A stretch of DNA of 64,000 bases from Apus apus (lineage: Eukaryota > Chordata > Aves > Apodiformes > Apodidae). Below, piece by piece: positions 38,519 to 48,900 of this stretch. Position numbers and translations under genes: made by a program. Every line of letters starts with the position of its first letter. Positions within the stretch are counted from its first letter, which is position 1. Under the pieces are notes generated by a model. That model searched no databases and was not told where the DNA came from. It saw nothing but the letters and a program-made list of their open reading frames with translations. Where the stretch lies: NCBI RefSeq assembly GCF_020740795.1, contig NC_067290.1, positions 21,089,001 to 21,153,000 on the forward strand, read 5' to 3'.

Positions 38519-38675
38519 GCACAAGCCCCCCCGACTTAGTCAGCTAGTTAGTGCACGAGCCCCCCCGAAGGGAGCTAGCCGGGAGCACGAGCCCCCCCCC
38601 CCAAGGGAGCTAGCGAGAGCACGAGCCCCCCCCCCCCAAGGGAGCTAGCGGGAGCACGAGCCCCCGCGCCCCTCG
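38519..38675. repeat. C-rich minisatellite, about 34-bp unit, 4.5 copies
   Basis: Units at 38519-38552, 38553-38584, 38585-38618, 38619-38653 and a partial from 38654. Each starts GCACGAGC (first copy GCACAAGC), runs through a C6-C12 tract and ends near AAGGGAGCTAG plus CGGGA or CGAGA. Variation is mainly in C-tract length, with the first unit most diverged. The minus strand is G-rich and could form quadruplexes. Confidence 0.9.
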
Positions 38676-38729
38676 GGGGGCGTTTCCAGGCGAGCAGGTT
38701 CCGGACCCCGCGGCCGCCCCAGGACTCAC

Positions 38730-38880
38730 CGGCGGGACGGGACAGGACGCTCCGTTCTGCTCCCCGGGCGGGCAGCCCCGCAGCCCCCGCAGCCCCCCGG
38801 GCCGTCCCGCTGCCCGGCAGGCACCGCCCGCCCCGCACACCCCGCACAGCCCCGCGCGCCCCCGGGCCGGCACAGGAGCA
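38730..38880 (-). other. possible first exon on minus strand
   Basis: On the minus strand a GC-rich segment ends at 38730 with CCG|GTGAGTCC, matching the vertebrate 5' splice consensus well. An open frame from an ATG at 38956 runs into this donor and includes a leucine-rich stretch (SLPPLLLLCRPG), but its composition is low-complexity. The exon, if real, may be entirely 5' untranslated. Its 3' partner would lie to the left, and none is identified. Confidence 0.3.
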
Positions 38881-39074
38881 GCAGGGGGGGCAGGGAGAGC
38901 GAAGTCAATTTATTTATTCTCCATGCTGAGGCCTCGCCTGGGCTGTGGCTGGTCAAGGTAGCAGCATCACCTGGCGCCGCATCACCTCAAATGCCGGGTT
39001 CACCTGTGCTGAACGTGAAAGGGAGCAGCTGGGCAGGCACAGGTGGCCCTGACAAGCGTCTGGAATGTGTTCTG
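38881..39074. other. flank of CpG island, no feature called
   Basis: Transition from GC-rich island to ordinary sequence. The word CACCTGGCGCC occurs here (about 38969) and within the island (about 38490), which may reflect a duplication. Nothing else is recognised. Confidence 0.4.
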
Positions 39075-39475
39075 TATTTTCAACAAAATTATCTCTTGTC
39101 CTCTCCCTGCTGGTGTAAAAAGTCCCTCCCCAGCTTTTCTGGAGCCCCTTCAGGCACTGGGAAGTGCTCCAAGGTCTCCCCAGATCCTTCTCCTCTCCGG
39201 GTTGAACACCCCAGCTCTCTCAGCCCGTTCTTCTAGGAGAGCTGCTCCAGCCCTCCCATCATCTTCCTGGCCCTTCTCTGGACATGACCTACATGTCCTT
39301 CTGTTGGGGGCTCCAGAGCTGGACACACTGTCACCAAGCACCCCTTGTCACCAAGCACCCTCTGCCTTAGCAGAGCCCTCAGGAGGATCTGCTCTATGAT
39401 CTCGCCAGGCACAGAGGTGAGGCTGATGGGTCCGTAGCTCCCTGGGTCAATATTTTCCTGGGAAAGAAGCATTTG
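39075..39475 (-). mobile_element. CR1 LINE, internally deleted, with RT remnant
   Basis: Read on the minus strand, 39472 to about 39370 encodes the piece PGSYGPISLTSVPGEIIEQI, characteristic of the CR1 reverse transcriptase (usual form NYRPVSLTSVPGKI). From about 39328 to 39110 the sequence matches the CR1 3' region (GAGAGAGCTGGGGTGTTCAA, CAGTGCCTGAAGGGGCTCC, AAAGCTGGGGAGGGA). The roughly 1 kb of ORF2 that should separate them is missing. A 17-bp direct repeat sits exactly at the junction. The ORF is dead. Either an internal deletion or two nested insertions explains it. Confidence 0.85.
39330..39363. repeat. 17-bp tandem duplication at CR1 junction
   Basis: GTCACCAAGCACCCCTT at 39330-39346 is repeated as GTCACCAAGCACCCTCT at 39347-39363. 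It lies between the reverse-transcriptase and 3' parts of the antisense CR1, and looks like a scar of the rearrangement that removed the middle of the element. Confidence 0.8.
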
Positions 39476-41286
39476 CTTTTTAATTCACGTGTAACGCTTG
39501 AAGTCAGTACTATTAGCACGTCCCACGTCTTACACAAAGGAGTGGATGATGGTGGTGAAGAGGCACTTCCTTTTCCCTGCCAGTCCACTTTCCCCTTCCT
39601 TCTGAGGCTGCAGTAGGAGTTACCTGGTGACAACTGTGACAGTAGCTGCTCTAGTGTAGAGAAAATCTTCCAGGGACTCCACAAACACCAGCTAGTGACT
39701 GTTCTGTGCGGGCTGCCCCGGAGAAGGTGGATGATAGTGCTTGGTCATTACTGATGTGTATCAGATTGAAAACAGTGACCTGCAGGTGAAGGGTTATGTC
39801 TTTTATCACCTCTTGACTCAAAGAAAATGTCCTGGAGAGAGGATATTACTGTTATTGGTTCCAGCATTTATTTCAAGTACCTGTCTGCCTGCCTTTGGGC
39901 TGTCACAGGCAGTACAGCTGCAAGGCAATGAATACAGAAATAAATAAACCTCGAGTTGTCTGCAGGATATAAAGTCATTTCATCACATTTTACAGCCTGA
40001 GACCTGTGACCTTCTCTGAATGCAGCAACACACTCTGCCTGGAGGACCTGCCTGCTTAACTATACTCCAGAGTTCTGTGGAAGTAACAGATTTGCACGGA
40101 AAAACCCCATTTTCTTCAAAAATTGATTCTACCCTTGCAAAGTATCTGCAAGGAGCTGTAATAAGCGCTGGAATGAATGTAAGCTGGTTATTTCTCATCT
40201 GGTTTTGAATTACAAAGAGCAGAAATTGTGAGTGAAATAACTGGATAATTTATTGAGATAATTAAAATTAATTTAATGATGTGAGTTTACTTTTTTTCAC
40301 ACTCAGGTCTCACCAGGAAAACACACCATCTGCACCAGTCAGGGGAGAACAACCCTATTGTTTTCTAAACACACAACCTGCCCATTGTTCTGGATGAACA
40401 GTGCAGCTGTGCAAGTTTCTTTGCCTTAGATAAAAAAACAGGCAGAAATGACCCAAACTTTCGTGTCCTCCATGCAGCTTCAGGTGTCCCCTCCTGGGCA
40501 GGACTTCAAAAAGCTATTAGGTGCTGGCAGGGACTGCACACTGCTGTTACTTTGTTGGATTTCTCCATTGTAGGTCTTAAGTTGTTCAGGTATCCATCAA
40601 ATTGTGTCTGCTTTAATTTCTGGTTTATTTCTGTTGGTGCCTTTTCCAACACCAAAGGAAATAAATGGGAATCTTGCTCCTGCTGCTGAAAGGCTCCAGG
40701 ACAGGCTTTGAGATGTGCTCATCAATGCAGCTGCTTCATTTTGGCATTGTGCTATCAAGAACTTAAAGTATTCATAGATATGATTCTGTGATCCTGTGAT
40801 ACATTCCTCTTAAAAATAACTTGTTACTGCACTTACACCAGGCTGATCCCAGAATGAAGCCCTGCTCCTTATTACAATGAAGAGAAAAAGGGTATTTTTG
40901 GTCCTGCTTCTGATGCAGAAAATAAGTTTTGTGTCTCCTGAAAGCAAGCAAGGGATGCTTGGCTGAGCCCCACAGATTCCTGGATTCAGTTGTTTTTCCA
41001 CAGCAGCCAGTTCCGCATGGTGTCATTCAGGGCATTCACCCAGCAGTGAATTCTAAGGGTGCAGGATCAGTGTGACTTCTGTCCCTCCTCTGCAGCAACA
41101 GCTACTTCTAGATGAAAGCTCTGGATAAGCTGAATTTCATCTGGATGACAGAATAAACCTGAATAATTTCTGGGTCCAAACATCAAAGGGTCAAGTTGCT
41201 GAAATCCACCCCCCAGCACCAGAGCTGTGGCAGTTAATTGCTTCATTGGAGCTGAAGAAGATTGCCTTGGTCTCTGCCTTACTGAG
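39476..41286. other. gene-free stretch, possible CR1 tail
   Basis: Mostly unique AT-leaning DNA. TGATTCTGTGATCCTGTGAT at 40781-40800 resembles the ATTCTGTG tail of a CR1, but the sequence before it is not recognisably CR1. AATAAA occurs at 41151 on the plus strand. Confidence 0.35.
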
Positions 41287-41626
41287 CTACAGAAAATTGC
41301 TGCTCAGCCAGCTGCAAATATCTGCCAGGCAGGCAGGCAGCCCCGCGGGGACAGGCGGCTCCACAGCCCAGCGCTGGAGCAGGGGCACCTTCTTCAGGAA
41401 ACTCACAACGTGCTGACAATCCAGCTCTCCCAGCAGCATCACGTAGTCCGGACACATAACAGCTCCAAACGAAAGGCAGCCCTGGGGGATGAAAAAGTTT
41501 CTTTGGAGAAAGAGATCAGAATAGTCCTGGATACAAACCGACCGGAGTCCGGCAAACACAGCCCAGTTCAGAGAGCAGAGCTGGAGGTGCCACGGATTCC
41601 CATCCACCTGTGTGGGTTTATGATCC
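41287..41626 (-). CDS. candidate terminal coding exon, unknown protein
   Basis: On the minus strand a pyrimidine-containing tract and CCTCAG precede base 41626. From there one frame stays open for about 112 codons to a TAG at 41287-41289 (ORF-level ATG at 41652, just before the acceptor). The peptide is not low-complexity. It is rich in hydrophobic and aromatic residues with separated Cys and Trp (fragments WHLQLCSLNWAVFAGL, FIPQGCLSFGAVMCPDYVML, LDCQHVVSFLKKVPLLQRW), as in a small globular domain. CpGs are retained (TCCGGACTACG, GCCGGACTCCGG), which fits coding constraint. I do not recognise the family. A plus-strand frame covers the same place, so chance remains possible. Confidence 0.3.
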
Positions 41627-41699
41627 CTGAGGTCAAATGCAGCAAAATACATTTTAAACAGAAAAGGAGATAAAACATAAAGGCAAGTTCAAACTGTAT

Positions 41700-42415
41700 T
41701 TGCATTAGAACACAGCAGGACAGAACAGCTACTGAATTTCAACAGGATTTATGGGACTGCAGCCTCCAGAGCCCCTGGGAAGCCCCCAGAGCCCTCCTGC
41801 CTATCAGGAATGTCACCAACTGGTGTAAAGTTGAAGCAATTCCACTGAAACCATTCCCAGCCCTGATGTGCAAGGCTCAGGGCAGGAGCTGCTTCCAGCT
41901 GGAGCTCTGTGCTGAGAACATTGCTCCCATTTCTCCTCTGTCTTCTGTTTTTAAGGGACAGAGAGTGTTCTCTAAGGAGTGAACAAGAAATATGTTAAGA
42001 ATCACCCAGGCTCACTTAGAGGATATTTTTTCATTACTATCTAAGGAGAGGTCTCTGAATTATGTTGTTAGATAGTCAGATTTTCCATTTTCAGAGCCAA
42101 ACCTTTCAGTACTTTCTCAATCAACATTCCAATTGATCTGTCATTACTCATTTTGACCAAGTAGATACAACAGGATTGAGGCCAAGTTTAAAATATGAAT
42201 AAAAGCTCTTTGGAGGATGAGCTGCTAGGTGCAACAAGGCTGCCCAGGATTTCCTGAGGAAGTGGACTGGCTGCTTGGCACATCTGCTTTCCCACTACCA
42301 CTACTCTACTCATGTGAGGGCAGCAGCATTTCTCTGTCGTGCCCCCTGTGCCAAACATGCCCCCGAGAGCTTTACCCAGGGGGAAGGAGCCCAGCCCGGG
42401 GGGCTCAGATGCTGC
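41700..42415. other. gene-free stretch, nothing recognised
   Basis: Unique non-coding DNA, AT-rich at 41990-42200, with no open frame of note and no repeat. Confidence 0.4.
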
Positions 42416-42419
42416 CCAC

Positions 42420-42580
42420 CTTGGTAGGTCGGGCTGTGGCCGCTCTCTTCAATTCCAGGTTGCTCTGACATGAGCCTGGGCAGCTTTCCTGCCTCCTCTG
42501 TGTTCTTTGATCCTTTCAAAACCTGGGGCAACACAAGCTCACCCACGTTGGTCTCCAGAAAACACATGTTTTGGTGATAC
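42420..42580 (-). CDS. weak internal-exon candidate, unknown protein
   Basis: On the minus strand CTGTCATGCCATAG precedes 42580 and CTACCAAG|GTGGGC follows 42420, giving a 161-nt open segment (fragment ETNVGELVLPQVLKGSKNTE). Splice sites and frame are acceptable. The phase at its end does not match the start of the 41626 candidate, so they are not directly adjacent exons of one transcript. No domain is recognised. Confidence 0.15.
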
Positions 42581-42599
42581 CTATGGCATGACAGGGCAG

Positions 42600-44225
42600 A
42601 ATAAGGTCTTAACCTGCCCGCAGAGCTCTCTGTTCTCTTCAACCTCTGATTATTCCTGGGCAGTTTATTTTCATGTACATACCCCAGATACCAACAGGAG
42701 CCCTGCAACCTCTTCTGCTGCAAGGAGAGCTTGATGGAAGCATTTCCAGGCTGCAGGAGGCAGGTCCTCCCGGCACATTACCTGTTCACCTGAGATCCTG
42801 ACCCTTCCCCTTAACCTGGCAGCTGCTTTGTGTAGCTGAAATCAAAGATGCAGGAGGAGTAGCCCTGGCTTAAATGCTAATCACCCATATTTCATCCTCA
42901 GGAACATGCTGCAAATCCCTGGCTGTGTCAAAGAATGAGAGGATTAGGGAGACTGTTGCTCAGCTGCTTTTATTTTTACAGGAGCAAAGTTCTCCCCTGG
43001 CAGCCGGGGCAGTGCTGGTCGTGTTCCCATGCACAGCCTGCCCTGGGTGCAGACCTGGGGGGCTGCAGCACCACCCCTCAGGAGCCAGCTGGCATTTATT
43101 ACTGCTGCACAGGCCATGCTGCTGGGTAAGGATTACACCCATGTGCCAAGAACTCTGGAAAGAGCCACACAGGTCCCTGCACAGCCCCAGTGTGGGGGTC
43201 CCTGGGCTCTGCCCAGCCCCAGCACACAGCCCTGCTCAGCTCAGGGGTCCCTGGGCACATCCCCCCACAGGAAGGGATGTCAGGTGCCAAAGCCACAGCA
43301 GAAGCATTCCCACTAAAGCAGAGAGAGAGGCACTGGGGGTTGGTTTCACCTCAAGCTCCGCAGCTGCCCTCAAATCCATCAGTAACCCCTCAGCACCCAG
43401 AGCCAGCATGTTGGCTCAGATCCTGATGGGAGCTCAGCCTTGGTCTGCAGGGGACAGGGACTTCACCTGCAGGAGACAGTGGCAAAGGCTCTGTCTTTTA
43501 AATAGGGCCTTTTTTTTTTCCAACAGACACAGAGCTCAGAGAAATCCAGCAAAGGTTCTGACCAAGATAACCCTGCTTTTGTTGCTGGCATTCCTACAGA
43601 AGCATCAAACACATTTGTTCTCAATAGAGCCATGAAAAATATTATTGTCTAAAATCTCCATGTTCTTGATCAAGGGATTATTGATTCTGATTTTGAACTA
43701 AAAGACATTAAGAAGATTCAATACAGAAGTAGAGCCACTCATTAACCCACTGTTCATTTAGCACAGAGTAGTCAGCACCCCTGACAGAATGGCTTAAAAA
43801 GTCAATGTGGGAACAGTTTTTAATGAGAAATTGTAGATCAAGATTAAGATCACTTAAAGATGAGTCTGCTCAGAGACAAAATCTAACTAGAAGGCCACTG
43901 GGAAAACAGAGGGAGAGAAGGGTGCCTCTGCCACTGAACTCCAACCAAAAGCAGAGCAAGATGACAAGAGCCAAACCAGCATCAGAGTCCTGAGCTCTCA
44001 CATGTTCCATCCAGTGACCTGCCCCTGTGTTATAATTAGCATGCAGGAATTGTAACAGGAATTGAGGGAAGACCCAAAGCCTGAGACTTGCCAGGCTGGA
44101 GTTACCTGTGGTTCTGAACCCACCAGCCCACAGGGACTCCAGACAGGATAACTAATGGGAGGCCCTGGAGCCCACCAGCTGCCTCACCTCCCAACCAGAA
44201 ATGACTCTCCAAAATACTTGGCTAG
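42600..44225. other. gene-free stretch, GC-rich at 42970-43470
   Basis: The GC-rich part is open in several plus frames (a 253-codon frame at 42874-43635) and on the minus strand, with no domain. It looks like composition-driven open sequence. T9 at about 43510. No repeat is recognised. Confidence 0.4.
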
Positions 44226-44229
44226 CTAA

Positions 44230-44450
44230 TTTCATCTTTGCTCAGGGGTATTTTATATCCACTTCTCATGAATACTTCGCCAGTAACTTGGACATTTTTG
44301 TAAATCAATGTTAAGCAACTGGGGAATATTTTTGTAAAGCCTATTTTGAACTTGCAAAAGCAAGTGTTCATGCTGGCAGCCTCATTAGAAGAATTACAAG
44401 TAATATGCCATTAATGTGTCCAACAAAAAGAAATTAATTCTGAAGATGAA
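44230..44450. other. candidate conserved non-coding block
   Basis: AT-rich, CpG-poor, with ATTA cores and the word TTTTTGTAAA twice (about 44297-44306 and 44329-44338). No open frame. Enhancer-like only by composition. Confidence 0.3.
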
Positions 44451-44967
44451 CTACAAATGAACTTCAGATCAAGAACTGTCTGCAGAAATAACTTTGTGAT
44501 GAACTGAATGGTGAGTACTGGCAGTTCGTGACAAGAAATTGAAGCAGAATTTATTGAATAAACTCCATGTGTCTTTGCTGTAGTGGTAGTCAAGAGGCTG
44601 CTGGACTGAGTCTGCATTAGGACTTGTGCTCTTAACTGTGGGAATAAACTCTTTGTTTTCATTTCTTGACCTGGCATTTTCAGTGATGATTGGTTTATTT
44701 TTCAAGAAATTAACAGAGTGGGGGTGGGAAACAACATCAGGTTAAAAACAGCTACCAAAAGTGAAGATTATTAACTAAATGATGAGATCAGAGCAGGGAG
44801 CTCTGGTGGCTTCCATCTCCACGCTGCTGGGACGTCATCAGCAAGATGGGAACACAAGCCCTGTTCAGTAGCACTCACTGGTGCACTTTTGTTCTCTTTC
44901 CATCTTACAACAAGAGTATTTGCCATGAAGACAAAATTGAGCTCGTGGGCCCATTTTCTGCCTTTTT

Positions 44968-45352
44968 GCCCTCAGCACAAGAAAGATACAGACCTGCTGG
45001 AGAGGGTCCAGAGAAGGGCCACCAAGATGACCCGAGGCCAGGAACAGCTCTGCTCTGGATACAGGCTGGGAGAGTTGGGGTGTTCAGCCTGGAGAAGAGA
45101 AGGCTCCAGGGAGACCTGAGAGCACCTTCCAGTGCCTGAAGGGGCTCCAGGAAAGCTGGGGAGGGGATTTTCATCAGAGAAGACAGTGACAGAACAAGGG
45201 GTGATGGTTTTAAACTGAGAGAGGGGAGGTTTAGGTTAGATATTAGGCAGAACTTCTTCACTCTAAGGGTGGTGAGGAACCGGGATGGGTTGCCCAGGGA
45301 GGTTGCTGATGCCCCATCCCTGGAGGTTTTTAAGGCCAGGTTGGACGAGGTT
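44968..45352 (+). mobile_element. CR1 LINE fragment, sense, lacking its 3' end
   Basis: CAAGAAAGATACAGACCTGC, GAGAGGGTCCAGAGAAGGGC, CACCAAGATGACC, GGTGTTCAGCCTGGAGAAGA, ACTTCTTCACTCTAAGGGTG and GATGCCCCATCCCTGGAGG follow the CR1 3' region in order. It stops abruptly after AGGTTGGACGAGG, before the last ~100 bp and the octamer tail. It shares CAGTGCCTGAAGGGGCTCCA with the antisense CR1 at 39.1-39.5 kb, so the two are the same or sister subfamilies in inverted orientation. Confidence 0.9.
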
Positions 45353-45930
45353 TTCTGCTGCATTTCTCGCACGGCTCCCTAGGTGGCAGATGGGACCTCA
45401 CCGAACGGAGATGTTACTCAGTCCGTACGTGTTTAGTCTTTGGGGGTGCGCCTCTTGATTCTAGTTTACACTTAAAGGTTGAGTATGAGCATAGGGCCAG
45501 ATGCTGGCATTCGATCCACAAAGAGGAGCACGTCACTACCTGACATTTCTTCTCCCTCTGACAGGATTCCTCAGGGAAGAGACCCTCCCCAAGCTACTTC
45601 TGCTGGCAGAGCCAGGTCCCTGGGTGGTGTCAGAGGCTGCGGAGTCTCTGGGGCACTGCTGAGTCTGTGTGGCCATCTTCTGAAGGAGTTCCTCACGTAG
45701 GGTTGCTTCACCCCACTGCCAAGGTTACTCTTCTGGATCTGGGAAATCCTTCACACCGTGAGCAAGAAACCAGGTGTCGTCCTTTGGATGGTAGAGAAAG
45801 AAGCCCCTGCTGTCCAGTAAGGCAACTGGTGATGAATCGACCCAGTGTAGGTCAGCAGGGACCCTCCTGTACTCAGAGTTCTCCAGTCAACCAGTAGTTG
45901 CCTGGATCTCAGCAAGACACAGTTTGCATT
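45353..45930. other. unexplained CpG-bearing segment abutting CR1
   Basis: Starts exactly where the CR1 breaks off. It holds about a dozen CpGs in roughly 500 bp (TCTCGCACGG, CACCGAACGG, GTCCGTACGTG, GTGCGCC, ATTCGATCC, CACCGTGAG, GTGTCGTCC), unlike its surroundings. No LTR ends, target duplication or domain is recognised. It may be a younger inserted element, or a regulatory segment spared from methylation. Confidence 0.3.
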
Positions 45931-48900
45931 GGTCCAATTCCTGTTCTCTCAGGATTTACAGAAACCCAGCACTTGTGAAACACTGAAACAAACCTGAAAC
46001 AAACCAGTGGCTCTTAACAGGCTTATGACCAAGTCACAGGGGGTATCACCACAGCTTGTACTAAAAGCTCACGTGTTTGACAATCTCAGCAGAATTATTC
46101 AGGGGGAAATGAACTGTCCCTTCATGACTGGACTCAGGAATTTACAGTCAGTGCCTTCAAGGGATGCAGGAGAACTGGGACTTTATGGGAATCCACTGGA
46201 ATGAACTGTCTGGTTCTTTTACTGAAGAGTATCTCCTTGTACTCTTTCCTTTCATATGGCATCTCACACACACCTGTGACCTTCGCAGATGTCACAGCAA
46301 CAAAGAATAAGGCTCAGTTAAAAAAATGAACAGAGCAGTTTCAGGTCTGGAGTAAATCAGTGTAGCTTCAGTGGAGTCAGCAGAGAGGTGCTGATTTACA
46401 GGCACCACAGAGCTCGTCCTACCATTACAAATAGTTTAAGTGAATTGTTACTTCTCTGCCAGTTCAGGGAAGTGGTGATTATACAAGAAAAAGCCTGTGA
46501 TTCATTGGAATATACGAGCTTTCCCAGCACATGAAAGTGCAGTGCCTGGAAATGGGCAGTAGAACTAAAATACTTCTTCAGTTTTTGTGGAGGTGACACA
46601 TGATGGTGTGTGTTTGAGACCACCCCAGTACATGCACTCAGAGACCAGAACAGTGACAAACTCATTCTTACCTCATTCTGTGCCCACTGAAATTTCACAA
46701 CACATTGAGCCTGTAGCTCATTACAGATAATGAGTTCTGCAGAGCTCAGCTTGAAATCTGCCACCCACCCATGAAGGGCTCTGGGGCTGCACCAAACCCT
46801 CAGCCTCTTCCCAGGGCCCAGGTCTGCCCACAGCACAAGCACCAGGAGGGTCCAGCCTCATTCAGAGGGTCTCTCGTGTCCCCTCGTGTCTGAGCCAGCT
46901 GCCAGGCTGAGAGCTGTGAGCTGGGCTGCATCAAAGAGCTGGGAAATCATTGGAAAACAATAATTTAATATCTAGTTGAAGATTATGGACTCTACTTACA
47001 GTTCTTCTCTCTGAGTCTCCTTAGCACTAAGACTATCACCATGAAACCATCTGTTGTGCCTGAGGGTTGTGGAAGCTCCTGCTTGAAGGGCTGGCAAAAG
47101 CCACGGGAGGTCCCTTCCAGCAGCAGGACCCACCAGTGCTCTGAGCAGGTGCTGGGGGCAGGTCGGTGTGTGTCCCACCAGCAGGAGCCCAGGGGGCCTG
47201 TCCTGAGCACAGCCAGGGCTCTGCTCTTCCCGAGCTTGGAATAAACCAGGCAGGGAGCTGCCCAGGTTTATTCCCACAACAGAACCACCCTCCAAACACC
47301 TGAAAGACATCTGAGCCACCTCCATGGCACACATGGTTTCCATTTTAACCTATTAAATCCCAACCAGAAGTGGCAAAATACCAGGTGTCTTAAGTGCAAC
47401 AGCTCTGGAGAAGAGCTGGGAAGCTTTGTAAGATGTATTTACTGCAGTTATGATGTGTGCTGTTCTCAGGGGCTGAGGGAAAAATGTTAAGGAAAACTAA
47501 AGAATTTGGGACCGAAGTATATTCTAGAATATTTTTGATCATACATTTAACTCTTATTATTGAGGTCAAAACAACACTCTGTACCTTTCACCTTCAAGGC
47601 TTTGTGTGTCTGTGTTTTTTGACCCTGGCTTTACAAGTAATTTTTATAATGTAGGTAATTAGGTGGGTAGTGTGTAGGTGTGTATCCACGTGTAGGTGTG
47701 GCTTGATGTCTAGTTTGGCTCTAGAAATAAAGAGAGAGTTCCCAGTGCTGCAAACACTTCCACATGCACTTCAACATAAGCAATTAATGCCATGGAGATT
47801 ACTGAAGGAAAACAAAATGCATTCCCGAGGACATTGGGGACCACTCGCTAAAATTGCTGAGGCAAGATTAAATAGAGATGTTTGTCATATAAGTGGTCAG
47901 CTGAGAAAATCTCAAGTAAGTGAACTCAGAGGAAAGATGCCTGCTTTTTCCAGGGTCCATTTCACAGGTCTGTTTATGGGGTTGTTTTAGAGTCATTGGG
48001 GAATACTAAGAGGCAGGGGGTGGATTAAATGGAATGAAATCAACACAGGTTCCTGCAATTCTTGTGTCAAAACCCCTTTTTGGGTGGAACTCTGTGAACG
48101 TGGGGAGTCCAGACAGACACACGCACCAAGGTCCTCTGAGCAGCTGCCTTGGCCTTGTTGTCTGCAAACAAGTGCATTAATATTGCAGTGATTTATCTGC
48201 TGCAGAAGTGAGGTTCTTGCTGGATTGCAGAATGCATCCGGACAGGCCTAATGAGCACATTCTTCACCATCAGAGAGGCTGTGGAGGGCTTGCAAATACT
48301 TCAGACGTGATTCACAGAGCCAAAGGGTCTTGTTTACTGATATGCTATTTATACCTACCTCAATTAAATCTCTTTGGAAAAAAAAAAAAAAAAAGACCAC
48401 AAGGATGCCAGCACTGGCAGTGCTGTTGGAAGTGAGTATCTCCTCATTAAGAAGGTTAGAAAAACACCATTAATAACTTTGATAGATCCTTTCAGGCGTA
48501 TTTATGCCTTAGTGTTTGTCCAACTGCATCAAGTATCCTATACAGTGGGAATCTGGCAGCACAGGAGCCCTGGCAGAGCTTGTCTGTGTCCTAGCTCAGT
48601 GCCTCTCTGGTGCCATGTCCTTGAGGACATGCTTTGTCCCCTCCACCCTGCCAGGAGGGTGCATGGCCCTGCAGCGCCAGCATGGGGGCTCTGGGGCCAC
48701 CACCCCCTGGTAGGGACAGATCTGGACAATCTCCTGAAACCAGAGACCTCCTGGGAGCAATACCAGCATGTCAAGGTGTTTCACCAGCAGAAAGGTTTCT
48801 GCTTGGTCCAGCTCCTTGTGATCACCTGGCAGAAAAATAACTGGCGAGTCTCAGTGCTCAGTGGTTGCAGAGCCTTGGGAGCTGGAGACACGAGACCAGA

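Larger units (their letters stand above)
38270..38880. promoter_or_regulatory. CpG island, putative promoter
   Basis: This is by far the densest CpG region in the window, GC-rich over about 600 bp (for example GCGCAGCCGCTGC, CCCGCGGGCGCCC, CCCCGCGGCCGCCCC, CCCCGCGCGCCCCC). Such islands usually mark promoters in vertebrates. On the minus strand a good donor lies at its inner edge (CCG|GTGAGTCC, GT at 38729-38728). Upstream on that strand is an AT-rich AATAAATAAA stretch (about 38906-38916) that could serve as a TATA-like element. Transcription direction is therefore tentatively minus. The island also contains a minisatellite, so part of its CpG content comes from repeat expansion. Confidence 0.6.

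Noticed and set aside
38227..38547. Plus-strand open frame in the CpG island
   Set aside because: Pro/Gly/Arg-rich translation typical of any stop-poor CpG island, ending in the minisatellite.
40781..40801. ATTCTGTG-like run as a CR1 tail
   Set aside because: The sequence upstream does not match the CR1 3' region, so only a note is kept and no element is called.
42874..43635. Plus-strand open frame of 253 codons
   Set aside because: Low-complexity Pro/Ser/Ala-rich translation in a GC-rich patch open in several frames. No domain.
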